Assembly: GCA_958510825.1 (NCBI GenBank)
Contig: OY294048.1
Location: forward strand, 20,353,589-20,417,588
DNA: 64,000 nt
Reading direction: 5' to 3'
Source of the DNA: Brachypterus glaber
Lineage: Eukaryota > Arthropoda > Insecta > Coleoptera > Kateretidae
Position numbers and translations under genes: made by a program. Each line of letters begins with the position of its first letter. Within the stretch, counting starts at the first letter, position 1. Positions 1 to 11,133 of the stretch are shown piece by piece. Below the pieces are notes generated by a model. That model was not told the origin of the DNA. It worked only from the letters and a program-made list of their open reading frames with translations, and did not search any database.

Positions 1-3
1 CAT

Positions 4-756
4 GTCAGAACGTGAATTTACAATATTTATTAAAATTAACCTCAATATTACTCGGTTTAGTAAAATCTCAGCTCTTTTCCTGTCGCGCCTTAAATTTGTC
101 CGTCAATCTTTCAGTAGTATTAACCGTAATAATTAAAGCAAATTAAAGCAAATTCACCATGTCAGAATGTGAATTTACAATATTTATTAAATTAACCTTA
201 ATATTACTCGGTTTAGTAAAATCTCAGCTCTTTTTCTGTTGGTACAATAATTTTGCATTAAAATTCATGCATGTGGTCTAAAAACCCGGCACTTTTACAA
301 TATTGGTTGAAAATAACCATAATTATAGCTTACATTCCACAAAAAATAGCAGTAAAATTACCAAAATAAAAATTCAGATTTTTACAGATAACATTGAATT
401 TACAGTACTGATTTAAATTTACCACTTTCTGGTTACATATGACCTACTTTATTTGCTGTGAAATTACCATATTTTGATTTACAGTGCAGTACAATAATTT
501 TGCATTAAAATTCATGCATGTGGCCCAAAAATCCGGAACTTTTACAGATAGTCCCAAAAAATACAAGAGCCCGTAATACTGCTTGAAATACTCATTAAAT
601 TCGCTGCTTAAATTACTGTGAAATCACAGGTAAAAATTCACATTTTTACAGATAACAGTAAATTTACAGTACTGATTTAAATTTACCACTTTCTTTGCTG
701 GTAACATATGACCTACTTTATTTGCTGGGAAATTTTATATTTTCATTTACAGTGTA
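4..756. repeat. Two adjacent pairs of direct repeats
   Basis: Two different units each occur twice. Unit A (4-86 and 162-241) is about 80 bp, spaced 158 bp, and contains AATATTACTCGGTTTAG. Unit B (242-488 and 489-756) is about 250 bp, begins GTACAATAATTTTGC and ends near TTTACAGTG. The copies differ by scattered substitutions and small indels, so they are old. There is no coding potential. The array may continue to the left of the window. Confidence 0.8.
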
Positions 757-1080
757 TATTGTGATATTGCAATATCGCAAATTCGGCAATAGCTTATCAC
801 TCAACAGCCGCAATTTTTAGCGCGATTAGCCGTTTTCTTTCTTACTCTCCTTCTTGCAATATTCCCATATCCTGCATTTCTCTATGTAAGAATTCGCAAT
901 AAAAAGTATGTTCTAGGTCTAAAATCCAGTACAGTTCTTTGATGACCAAGTAAAAGCTCTCATGGGCCCAACTGAATCCCGCTTGTTCAAAAAGTCCAAA
1001 CCAAATTCCAAGTCGATAACTCGTTTGGACACACGTGCCCTAGGGAGCCTAATAAATCAAACACAAATCATATTTTTAAG

Positions 1081-1250
1081 AGTATAAAAGTCAAACGGTA
1101 CATACTCCCGAAAAAAAAACTGAAGAACATCTTTTTTTTAAATAAAAAAAATTAGTTTTACTTTTATTTTTAATTTCAAATTTTTTATTTTTTTTATCCT
1201 TAATATTTTTTGCATTTTTTAAATTGAAGGTACCGTTTGAATTTTATACT
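1081..1250. mobile_element. Small inverted-repeat element (MITE-like), 170 bp
   Basis: The terminal inverted repeats are AGTATAAAAGTCAAACGGTA at the left end and its near-perfect complement at the right end (one A/T difference and one indel). The interior is T/A homopolymer-rich with no open frame. The superfamily cannot be assigned because no clear target duplication is visible. Confidence 0.55.
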
Positions 1251-1283
1251 TGCTTCGCCTTTTTTAGGCTCGATATGATACTT

Positions 1284-1433
1284 CGTCGTATAAGAACAAC
1301 AAGGTTTCAACTGTATAAATTATAGATTTGAGTTATGATCAATCAAAACTTTAAAATCATAAAACTTACCTTAAATTTTATAATTGGATGGTGTGTTATG
1401 CTGGGATGGCCTTATATTAGGATAAATTAGTAC
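1284..1433 (+). repeat. Dispersed repeat, copy 1 (partner at 55129-55275)
   Basis: About 150 bp starting CGTCGTATAAGAAC and ending near AGTAC matches 55129-55275 in the same orientation, with a few substitutions and a 4-bp deletion in the partner. A reverse-complement match to the first 13 bases occurs near 1891-1903, so this may be one end of a larger inverted-repeat element. Confidence 0.65.
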
Positions 1434-2251
1434 CTATAATACACATTTTGTTGATATTTTACATATAAGCTAAAATAAATAATCAGTTGAAACTTTGATA
1501 ACCCAAAAATCTATGAAAAGTAGTAGTACAACAGTGTTCTATTCTATGTTCATTATTAAAATTGATAATTAATAGTTGCTTAGCACAAGTATTTCTTATC
1601 ATCCTCCATAATTTTGGTAAAAATGATAATTTTTATTAACTCGATTTTTAACTAAGAAATTCAAATTAAACTTTTTTAGAACTTCGTTGCACTAAAAAAA
1701 TCTCAAAAAATGCAGATAGAACATGGTTGTATTGTAAATAAAATGGGCTATGTGCATAATATTTTTATTTTTTAAGTACAGGCAAAAAGGGAGTAAATAC
1801 AGGCAAAAAGTAGTAAAAAGCTCTATTCAAAAATGCAAAAAAGTGAAAATCTGAAAAAATGTTAGTCCAAACTTTTTTTGTTCTGATACGACGACTTGTT
1901 AACATTGGACCTGATCTATAGACCTAAATTTTGTAAACATCATTCCTAGACAATTTGGAACAGAGGAGAATATCATTTAAAGTCGTGACATTTTAAGAAT
2001 GCGAATGCGGTCCGTATCAAGTAGTGCCCTATAGCGGCTGGAGTGTCGATTCGACCAGTGCACTGCAGTGGCATACTTATATTTATAAAATCACTTTTAA
2101 ATCACAGAAAAAATAAATGAAATGACAAAACACGGCGCCTATGAGATGTTGACTGTACACATTTTAAGTTACGACGCGCCGTTCGCTGGTATTCTTCTTG
2201 AATTCCTTTAGAGTGAGCGTGATCTTCGCACCCAATCCGATACACTGCACT
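1434..2251. other. No gene recognised
   Basis: A+T-rich sequence without a long open frame. It holds a palindromic AGTGCACTGCAGT-type motif near 2078-2091 that resembles the sequence flanking the MITE at 2252-2641. Confidence 0.5.
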
Positions 2252-2641
2252 CAAAAAAACTAATAACTCTTCTCTCTAGAATAGGCATTTAATATGTAAA
2301 AAGTGACAAAAACGTAGCCAACATATACATTTGTCTGTCTTACTCGCACAGCTTTGTTCTAACAGAGACAACAATAACAGTTACTGGTAACTATTATTGT
2401 TCAGGTCTGAATATACCTACTATTTAAACCATAGAAAAAATGTTATCTCTCCAAAATATAAAATTATTGTCTATTGGAGAGATAACATTTTTTCTATGGT
2501 TTATTTAAATCAATTCCAATATGAGTAAGGATCAAGAATTTCTTAATTTACCTACTATTTGTTTACAAACAAACCGAGCTGTTGGCGATACTTTATATTA
2601 ACGGTATGCGTATTCTAGAGAGAAGAGTTATTAGTTCGTTG
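2252..2641. mobile_element. hAT-like MITE, copy interrupted by a hairpin insertion
   Basis: The 31-bp inverted termini match those of the intact copy at 58818-59071; the right end reads GAAGAGTTATTAGTTCGTTG in inverse orientation. The flanks are ACTGCACT (2244-2251) and ACTGCAGT (2642-2649), a 7-of-8 match consistent with the 8-bp target duplication of hAT elements. The left tip has CAAAAAAAC where the intact copy has CAACGAAC. The element is about 135 bp longer than the intact copy, exactly explained by the insertion at 2426-2560. Non-autonomous; no open frame. Confidence 0.75.
2426..2548. mobile_element. 123-bp insertion with a perfect 29-bp-stem hairpin
   Basis: This segment is absent from the intact sibling MITE at 58818-59071. 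It is bounded by the 12-bp direct repeat TACCTACTATTT (2414-2425 and 2549-2560). Its first 77 bp form a perfect hairpin: arms 2426-2454 and 2474-2502 (29 bp each) around a 19-nt A/T loop. The remaining 46 bp are not palindromic. The direct repeat indicates insertion. A 12-bp duplication with a 5'-end hairpin does not fit a common DNA-transposon pattern; LINE-type target duplications can be this long. Confidence 0.7.
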
Positions 2642-2649
2642 ACTGCAGT

Positions 2650-3227
2650 GCACTGCTTTCATTATCGTCCCAAATAATCTATTTTTTAAGGGCCACCCTA
2701 GTGAACCATATGTTCTTCAAATTTAATTTAAAATTCTTTATAAATATTAACAGAGTTAATACAGCGGCTCATGTATAGGTAATTACCCTGGGGTAATTTC
2801 ATTTTCCACACAAAATGATTAAATTAATAATAAAATAAATGGTTATTTATATATCAAGGGAGCAAATAAGCTGTTAAGCCCAACGAAGCTTGGAAAACAT
2901 TTACGTTAGGTGCGAAAACGGTTTACTGATTGATTACTGAATATGGTGTTTTAAAAAAACACGATTTCCGAAATGTTTGGAGGTAGCTCAAAAAGGAATC
3001 AAATCAAATAATTTTTAGAGATAGCTCAATGTGATCAAAGAGTAAGAAACAATCCAAACCTGTTTTTCATATAAAACATTTTTGGTAATATTTAATATTA
3101 CCATTTTACTTTCCCCAAGGAAAGTCTTGCGTTAGTAAAAAAAATTTGAATTTTTTTATTGCTTTTTTACGTTTCTGAACGTTTTATATCCAAAAAATAT
3201 GATTTCCGTCAAAAAAAATTGTGTCTG
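2650..3227. other. No gene recognised
   Basis: A+T-rich sequence with no convincing open frame or terminal repeats. Confidence 0.5.
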
Positions 3228-3600
3228 TCGGTCTGTGTGTCCGGGAAATTTGTGACAACGATATATCAAGAACGCTTCGGGATAAATACTTAAAATTTGG
3301 ACCACAAGTTGATTGTCCAAAGTTCTAGGCTGGGATTGTTTTTGGTAAAAGTCGGATTGGGGTAAGGGGGTAAAATGGGGTAAAAACAATTTTAAAAAAT
3401 TCAATTTATTTTTCGTTTTACGAAAAAATAAACTTTTTTTGAAAAAAAAAAATGAAAAACTTTTTTTTTGTTTTTTAATTCATTTTGTGTTTCACGAAAA
3501 ATTAAACTTTTTTTGAAAAAAAAAATTGAAAAACTTTTTTTATTTTTTTTTTATTTTTTTCGTTTTTGATTTTAATGGACCTAGGTCTATAGGGGAAAGT
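3228..3600 (-). repeat. Inverted copy of the repeat at about 22967-23072, then T/A-rich tract
   Basis: The reverse complement of 3230-3345 aligns with 22967-23072: both carry an AAAAACAATCCC start, an AGCGTTCTT core and an AATTTCCCGGACA end. In both places the sequence next to it is a G/C simple repeat or T-rich tract. The 82-residue open frame across it is not conserved between the copies and is not called. The tail (3420-3600) is poly-T/poly-A, ending in a CCTAGGTCTATAGGG motif that recurs inverted near 63333-63349. Confidence 0.55.
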
Positions 3601-4000
3601 ATTATTTTTAAGAAGTGTCGCTCCCTATAACATCTATGTTTATAAATAGATTTTTTAAATTGGTATGAATGTTTCTATTAAATAAAGGAATGATTTCTAA
3701 AAATTTAAGGTTTCTAGCACGTTTCCTTCTGTTTTTACAAATTTTAAAAAGTGACGCCCAGGTGCGTCCCATTTAGGTTTTGTGTTTATTAATATAATTT
3801 GGCAAAATTGGTGTAATTAATCTTTTTATTAGTTTTTTTTCCTGAAAATTTGAATTTGATTGAAATATTTATTGAATTTTTTAATTTTAGTCCCCATAAC
3901 TTTTTTAATATATGAGGGAGTTCTTCTTCTAAGATTTATTTAATTGATATTTTCTGAAAATTTAAGTTCGATCGGATATTTTTTGTCCTTGAATTAAGCG

Positions 4001-4711
4001 TTCCAAAAGTCCCCCTCTTAATTTTTGAACGATTTGAGATATCGACTTCAAATTTAAAACTCTTAAATAAGACAACTTAAACTATCTTTTAGCATATATC
4101 TGATACTTTCAGCTCTTAAAATGTGGGCAGGGGGACATGGGAGGACATTTTTTAAATAGAAAGAAGGGTCTTGTGATACATCATTTTTAAGCAAATAAAA
4201 TTCTCTATTGGACTGTATATTTTTTTATTTTTTAAACAATTTTTTAGGGTTTTTAATTTTTTGTGCTAAAAGATGCGATTTTTTAAGTCTTTTTTTGTAA
4301 TTTTTTATTTATGTCAATAAAAATTACTTTAAAAGTATAATTTACATCTTTTCATCGTGAAATTAGTCATTTTTAAATTTTATTTGATTTTTTTAGAGAA
4401 AGAAAAAAAGTCCAAACGAGAAATTTTGACAAAAATACCCATTTTTAACCCTATTTTAAACCCAAAAAAAAATATTTAAAAAAATTAAAAAATATATACT
4501 TAAATGTAGAATTTCATAACCTTTAAAATGTTGTATCACACGAACCCCATTTCCATTAAAAAAATGTCTCCCTATGCCCCCTGCCCTCATTTTAAGAGCT
4601 GAATATCAAATATACGCTAAAAGATAGTTTAAGCTGTCTTATTTAAGAGTTCTTAATTTGAAGTCGATATCTGAACTCGTTCAAAAGTTAAGAGGGTGGG
4701 GTGACTTTTGG
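4001..4711. mobile_element. Foldback element, arms about 300 bp
   Basis: The left arm (4001-4330) and right arm (4400-4711) are imperfect reverse complements: the left holds CCAAAAGTCCCCCTCTTAA and a CAGCTCTTAAAATGTGGGCA block, both found inverted on the right. The right end reads GACTTTTGGACCGCTCTGTATA; the left end lacks the last bases. The same terminal block recurs at 5690-5830, 5945-6070 and 27850-27880, so this is a dispersed family. Confidence 0.6.
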
Positions 4712-6640
4712 ACCGCTCTGTATAAATTACATTGCATTATGTAGAAAACATAAATACATAAATATTACATTAGTACATTGTGTATAATTATTTTATTATT
4801 GTATTATTTTTTATTTATTTTAGCATTTTATACAGCGTCATGGAGAGCCCCAAATAAGCTTTTGGCTTGTGCTAGGGGCTCTCCATTAATTTAGAGAAAA
4901 AAAATAGTCGACATAATATCATTATAGGTACTTGAAATTTTTAAAAAAAATTTCATTAAGATAAATCAAGTTAATATTAACATTATTAACTCATTTCAAC
5001 TTAGCTTTTATTTAATATTAAGCTGAAATCCTCAATGATAAATTGCATTCACCTTTATGTATCATATAATAATATAATAATTGTCCCACTGGATTTAAAC
5101 AGATGGTTCATTATTCTAATATGAGATACAGAATTAAAATCCGGGAGCGATTTTAAGGAAAATGTGAAAGCTGGTAAATTAAAGGAAAAGGCAATCATAA
5201 ATGCACAAACGCAGAAAAATAAATCAAATAATTTATATTTTATTTATTTCTCGTATATGATTTCCCCAATGGGTAAACTTTTTTTAAAAGAATAATAAGT
5301 AGTTTTAGTGAAGGGAGGTCTTTTTTCCCGCATAAATTAAACTCTTTTCTAGAATAAACTAATAAAATTTGGGTTACTTTAAAAAAACCGAATAAACGGG
5401 TCTTGTTGTGCCTTTCTTGTTAACAAGGTGGACCATATCGAGGGCTTCATAACATAGGGGCGTATACGCCATTTTTGTTTTTGTTTTCGAGATTTTGATG
5501 GTTTTAAGTTTAGTTATTTAAAACAAACCTAAAACCATCAAAATTTCTCTGGTTTTAGGTTTGGTTAATTAAAATTAACCTAAAATAAAAACCATAAAAA
5601 TCTCAAAAAAAATGGCGTATACGTTTTAGGTTTGTTTTAATTAAACAACAACATTATTTAAAAAAATGTCCCCCATGCCCCCTGCCCACATTTTAAGAGC
5701 TGAAAGTATCAAATATATTCTAAAAGATAGAAGTTGTCTTATTTAAGAGTTCTAAATTTGAATTCCATATCTGAACTCATTCAAAAGTTAAGAGGGGGAG
5801 GGTGACATTTGGACCGCTCTGTATAAATTACATTACATTATGTAGCAAACATAAATACATAAATATTAGTACAATGTGTATAAGTATAATTATCTTTAAA
5901 ATTATGTATCACACAACTCTCGTTTTATTTAAAAAAACGTCCCCCATGCCCCCTGCCCACATTTGATGAGCTGAAAGTATCAAATATATGCTAAAAGATA
6001 GAAGTTGTCTTATTTAAGAGTTCTAAATTTGAAGTCGATATCTGAACTCGTTCAAAAGTTAAACCAAGTTATTATTAACATTATTAACTTATTTCAACTT
6101 GGCTTTTATTTAATATTAAGCTGAAACCCTCAATGATAAATTGCATTCACCTTTATATGATACATACAGAATTAAAATCCGGGAGCGATTTTAAGGAAAA
6201 TGTGAAAGCTGGTAAATTAAAGGAAAAGGCAATCATAAATGCTCAAACGCAGAAAAAGAAATCAAATAATTTATATTTTATTTATTTCTCGTATATGATT
6301 TCCCTAATGGGTAAACTTTTTTTAAAAGAATAAGTAGTTTTAGTGAAGGGAGGTCTTTTTTCCGGCATAAATTAAACTGTTTTCTAGAATACACTAATAT
6401 AATGTGGGTTACTGTGGGGGAACCGAATAAACTGGTCTTGCTGTGCCTTTCTTGTTAACAAGGTGGAGCATTTTTTTTTGTTTTCGAGATTTTTATGGTT
6501 TTAGGTTTGGTTAATTAAAACAATCCTAAAACCATCAAAATGTCAAAAACAAACAAAATATGGCGTATACGTTTTAGGTTTATTTTAATTAACCAAACCT
6601 AAAACCATCAAAATCTCGAAAACAAAAAAAAAATATTTGA
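4556..6640 (+). repeat. Imperfect tandem duplication, period about 1.1 kb
   Basis: Blocks of 4556-5640 recur in the same order in 5665-6640: the ATGCCCCCTGCCC block (about 4573, 5675, 5947), a block containing TAAGCTGAAA (about 5020 and 6115), one containing AAAATCCGGGAGCGATTTT (5134 and 6173), and a terminal module with GAGATTTTGATGG. The last module is itself a short foldback (5460-5620, ends GCGTATACG). Short open frames across the copies are not coding. The terminal module motif CATAACATAGGGGCGTAT recurs at about 39985 and 46050. Confidence 0.6.
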
Positions 6641-8349
6641 AATTGCTTCAGTCGTTACTGAGATATTGCCTTGTTTACTCAAAGTGAAATTACCCTATGT
6701 ATAGTGGTGGCGTTAAATAGCGGGACAAACATTTTTTTCGTAGATTATAGTCTTGTTTCATTTTTTAGAAAACGTCAAAATATGTCAGATGTTTGTATAT
6801 TTTTTGCTGTTATACAAGTTTGTAAAAATAGTAGATTACAAGTCGACTCGGAATATAGTACTTTACCTTATTAATGGGTGAGGCACGAAGTGCCGAGACC
6901 ATTTATAGGTCGAGGGAGACCTTTATACTATTTTATTCGCAACTGTTTTTATTTAAATATAAAGTAATTTTTACTGTTTTTTTTTAAACCTAGATGTTTG
7001 AAATCAAATGAAGAAAATAATACTATAATACTTTGTCTTTAAGTTCTTTTCATATTTACCACAAATCAGTTTTCCTGCACGTAACCCGAAAAAACAACCA
7101 CAAAAAATATTGGTTGATAGCTCACAAGGCACCGTTTATGACACGCAAAAAACAACAACAAAAAACATTTGTTGATAGATCACAAGGCACTGTTTATAAC
7201 ATTTATTATTCTTCTCAGTCTCTAAAGTAAAAAACTGACTAAAACTGTACAATTTAAGTATTTTGAACAAAATATATTAGATTATATTCGTGTTTATCAT
7301 GACAACCGCAATTCAGCCATCTTGTTTGATATTTTAGTAGGTGGCCCCATCTAGCGGAAATTATTTAAATCTAAATGCAGACCTGTAATAATTAGTTTGC
7401 TGGTCTCCATTTTTCATAACAGGTCAGGCCCAGGCGTGGAAAACAGTGGGACAAGAAATCACGTACATCCCAAACTTTATTAATACATGTTATGTGTGTA
7501 TTACATATACAGTTGCTAATACAAGTGTTTTTTATCTTTATTTTACTTTAAAATGATTTTACTTATTACAGAAATTTAAGAGAAAAAATGCTCAATTGTC
7601 CTTAGTATTAGGAGATACTGACGAGGTTCAATTTTAATGAAAACATTCAAGAGATCTGTTTCTTAAGAAATGTTGTATTGAAAAAACATTAGGTTTTTAT
7701 ATCAAGCCCAATGAGGGACCTCGGAAGTCAAAAACTATGTAGATACAATGGATGGTGAAGCAATTTTTAATTATATAAGAAAAACAAGGTGCAGTCGCCA
7801 TATTCAAGGATTTTTTTCCGCTTATCTAAGAATAGCTCTTCACTAATGAACTCTTAAACTCAAATCCATTTGCAATAGAAAATTTATAGAACCTTGTGAG
7901 TTTTTAGCTGTACTAAAGAGTAAAATTATGTGTGTGTGTTTTATTTTAAGAATATTTAACATATATTCTTTACCCAATTTTGATCCCTAGAATATCAATT
8001 TTATTATTATTTAAATAATTACAACATTTGTGTAAAATTTAATGAATATATATTAATCAATAAACATTAATTTATTAATTTAATATTTTTCAACTAAATA
8101 ATTCAGTTATGTAAAAACGAAGTAACCTTATTTTTAATTTTTAAAATAAGCCCATGGTTAATCCAAAAAAGAATTACACGATTTTTTTTGAGGTTGTCCC
8201 GATATTTAATGCCACAACTGTACGTAACAATATTGGCGACCCAATTAGCGAAAACAGTACCGATTCTTGTGGTACACCAAATATTTAAAAATTTATGTGT
8301 TTTCAGTACTGAATTTTTTACGGTTATGTAGATATAATAATCTGTCTTT
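6641..8349. other. No gene recognised outside the 7084-7200 repeat
   Basis: A+T-rich DNA. The small open frames here carry no recognisable motif and look like chance frames. Confidence 0.45.
7084..7200 (+). repeat. Two-copy tandem repeat, unit 57-60 bp
   Basis: Copies at 7084-7140 and 7141-7200 share an A/C-rich start, GTTGATAG and a CACAAGGCAC(C/T)GTTTAT end. They differ at several positions. The 65-residue open frame across them is not supported as a gene. Confidence 0.6.
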
Positions 8350-10031
8350 GTTAGGTGAGGCAAAATATATTGTTAACAGTTTTAACGATTTTACTTTAGA
8401 TTCTGTAAGTAATTTAACACAAAAGATACCAGCCATTGATTTTAATTGTAAGATACCATTTAATACCTACTCCATTTTTTTGGAACCTGTAACGGAAAAT
8501 GAATGTCTTAATTTATTTCATGAACTTAAAAGTAAAAATAGTGCTGGCAAAGACGAAATATCTACTAATATTTTAAAACTTTGCAAAAATGAATTGTGCA
8601 AACCTGTAACCCATATTTTAAATAACTCTTTAGCATATGGGGTATTTCCAGATGCGCTCAAGGACGCTATTGTCATACCCATTTTTAAAAAAGGCGACCC
8701 TGTCTCAATGCAAAACTACAGACCGGTAAGTTTATTACCATCCTTTTCAAAAATATTTGAATTAGGTATGTGCAAACGTATTTTAAATTTTTTTAACAAA
8801 CACAACCTTTTTAAAGATACACAGCACGGATACCTAAAGGGGCGATCTGTGGAGACTGCAGTACATAGCTTGATATGCGGCGTGCTGGATGGTTTTGAGG
8901 AAAACCAGGCCATTTTAGGCATACTATTAGATTTAAAGAAGGCATTTGATTGTCTAGACTATAAAATTCTTTTCGAAAAACTATCTCGGTACGGTGTGAG
9001 GGGACTAGCGCTGCAGTGGCTGCAGTTCTATCTAAATAACAGAAAACAACAGGTACAAATTATAGAAGAATTTTTTAAATACTTGTCTGAAGCTAAAAGC
9101 ATTGGGGCAGGAGTACCACATGGTAGCATCCTCGGGCTCTTGTTATTTATTATATTCTTAAACGATCTATATGTCACCTTAAAAAATAAACAACAAATTT
9201 TAGTTAGTTACGCAGATGACTCAAATTATTTAGTTAAATCCGATATGGAAAGTTTAATAATAGAAACAGAAAATCTTATTAAATCTGTAAAAGAATGGTT
9301 TCAAAAAAACAAACTTATACTAAACGAGGAAAAAACAATTTTATTTTATTTAAAATGATAAATCAACCGGTAAGGGAAATAAATATTGAAAATACACAGA
9401 AAGAATTACAAGAAAATGTAAAATTTTTAGGCTTGATCATAGACGAGAACTTGAGTTGGTGCTCACATATAGATCGTTTAAGAATAAAACTAAACAGAGT
9501 AAGCTACTCTATATATGTGCTAAGGAGTTATTTAGACGTAGACACTCTAAAAACTATCTACTACGCAAATTTTCAAAGTCTCATCAAATACGGCATAATT
9601 TTTTGGGGTAAATCAGTAGAGATAGAATCTGTTTTAAAATGCCAAAAAAGAGTTATTAGAACCATGTTAAAAATGCCGTATAAGGAAACGTGTCGTAACA
9701 TTTTTAAAACTCATAATATTCTCACGGTCACAGGTCTGTATATATATATGAATGTATTTTATTTTTAGTTAAACATAGAGAATTTTTTTTCAAATATGAA
9801 CCTACATCAGATAGACCTTTTAATTTTAACTTTCCGAATCACAGGCTAGCTACTTTTGAAAAGGGATCATTGTATTCTTCAATACAATTCTTCAATTTGT
9901 TACCTATCTCTTTAAAAAAACAGAGAAATAATTTTAGGTGCTTTAAAAAAGCTTTATACAATTTTATTTGTGAGATAGAACCTTACAATACTGTAGAGTT
10001 TAGAAATCCATGTACAGGCAGAGTTGCATAA
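8267..10031 (+). pseudogene. LINE A reverse transcriptase, two frameshifts
   Basis: The protein would copy element RNA into DNA at the target site. In order: a fingers motif SKNSAGKDEIS, IPIFKKGDP followed by NYRPVSLLPSFSK, palm motif A LDLKKAFDCLDY, motif B GVPHGSILGLLLF (H in place of the usual Q), and the catalytic YADD at about 9210. The frame breaks near 9340 and continues in another frame (9295-9768) with the thumb motif NVKFLGLIIDENLSW. It breaks again near 9756 and ends at 10031 after a typical LINE tail (KCFKKALYNF-like segment). The first about 30 codons (8267-8349) probably belong to flanking DNA. Two frameshifts make it inactive. Confidence 0.88.
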
Positions 10032-10129
10032 CTTAGCTATATTTATATTCTATATTTAGTTTTGACAATATTTCGTTTTAATGTTTGTATAAGTTACCTT
10101 GTATAAATGTACTCTTTGAAATAAATAAA

Positions 10130-10171
<42 letters not shown>
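8350..10171 (+). mobile_element. 5'-truncated non-LTR retrotransposon (LINE A)
   Basis: It contains the reverse transcriptase and C-terminal region of a LINE, a short 3' UTR (10032-10129) and an (ATT)n tail at 10130-10171. The endonuclease domain and ORF1 are missing, the usual result of incomplete target-primed reverse transcription. Motif style resembles Jockey/CR1-type arthropod LINEs; the clade was not resolved. The left boundary is approximate, set where LINE-like protein similarity begins. No target duplication was identified with confidence. Confidence 0.85.
10130..10171 (+). repeat. (ATT)n microsatellite, 3' tail of LINE A
   Basis: An uninterrupted ATT repeat of about 14 units directly follows AATAAATAAAT at the 3' end of the LINE. 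Many arthropod LINEs end in such simple repeats. Confidence 0.9.
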
Positions 10172-10172
<1 letters not shown>

Positions 10173-10796
10173 GAATGAATTTAAAATATATACAGAAGGC
10201 GCCACAAATATTGTCCTCTTGTCAAAATTAATTACGTCATTTTTTACTAATTTTGTGCTGTTTAAATACAACTAGGTATTTAAATTAGGTTATATTTAAT
10301 TAAATGAATTAATTTTTTCCCGAGCTGCAATTTAATCGTGAGGTACTTTATTGTTGAACGTGCGAAAAAGATATAGGTTTGTCTTAGAAATGTAATGTTT
10401 CAAAGCACTTATCATCAAAATAATGGCATACAAAAATGTTTTATTTTGATTTAGTAAACCAGTTGTAACATTCCGTCGATGAAAATTGAAAATCCTCAGG
10501 GTTTATAGAAAATTGGAAGTTGTAAAGTTGCCAAGCGAGCCTACAAAGAGAAAGAACTATTTACCAAGGGTGTTCGAGGATATAAAATCCAAAATTTTAG
10601 TACAAGATAAAAATATTTTTAGCATATATGAAACCAAAAATGTTTTTGGTTTAAAGTTGCGCATGCTATGTTATTTCGAATTTTCCACAATGTTCAATAG
10701 TAGAACTTTTTAATGGCAAAGAAATTGAGTTTTCTAAACCAAATCTACTAATAAATGCATTAAGAAATCATACATTCTTTAATTATGCTCTACTTA

Positions 10797-10922
10797 TGTA
10801 CTTCGGTATACATAGAACGTTCATTTTCAGATTATAAATATACTTTTGGTAAAAGAAGACGAAGCTTAATAGCCAAAAACATGAAGAAAATCTTGATGAT
10901 ATATTTTTATTTTCAACAATAA
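10797..10922 (+). pseudogene. hAT-family transposase C-terminal fragment
   Basis: A 41-codon frame ending in TAA contains ERSFSDYKYTFGKRRRSL followed by NMKKILMIYF. This matches the pattern of the hAT dimerisation region (E-R-x-F-S-x-Y-K, then R-R-x-x-L, then a short helix). hAT transposases are RNase-H-fold DNA cut-and-paste enzymes; only the last block remains, without catalytic residues. The plus-strand frame at 10486-10713 may be decayed upstream sequence of the same gene but shows no motif I recognise. Similar domesticated hAT proteins cannot be excluded, but the surrounding frames are broken. Confidence 0.5.
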
Positions 10923-11133
10923 TATTAATTAATTATGTTTAAAAATATGGGTACATTTAATTTTAGAACACTTACATGTAAATATTTTGTAAAATATAAA
11001 AAGTTTTTTGTTGTTTTACCTTTCATTTATATAGTTATAAATCTTTTGTAATACTAAAATTCTAAATAATTCCCCGTGTCCTAATATTTCTACACCTGTT
11101 TAACATAGTCGTCAAGTTACGCCATGAATAATA

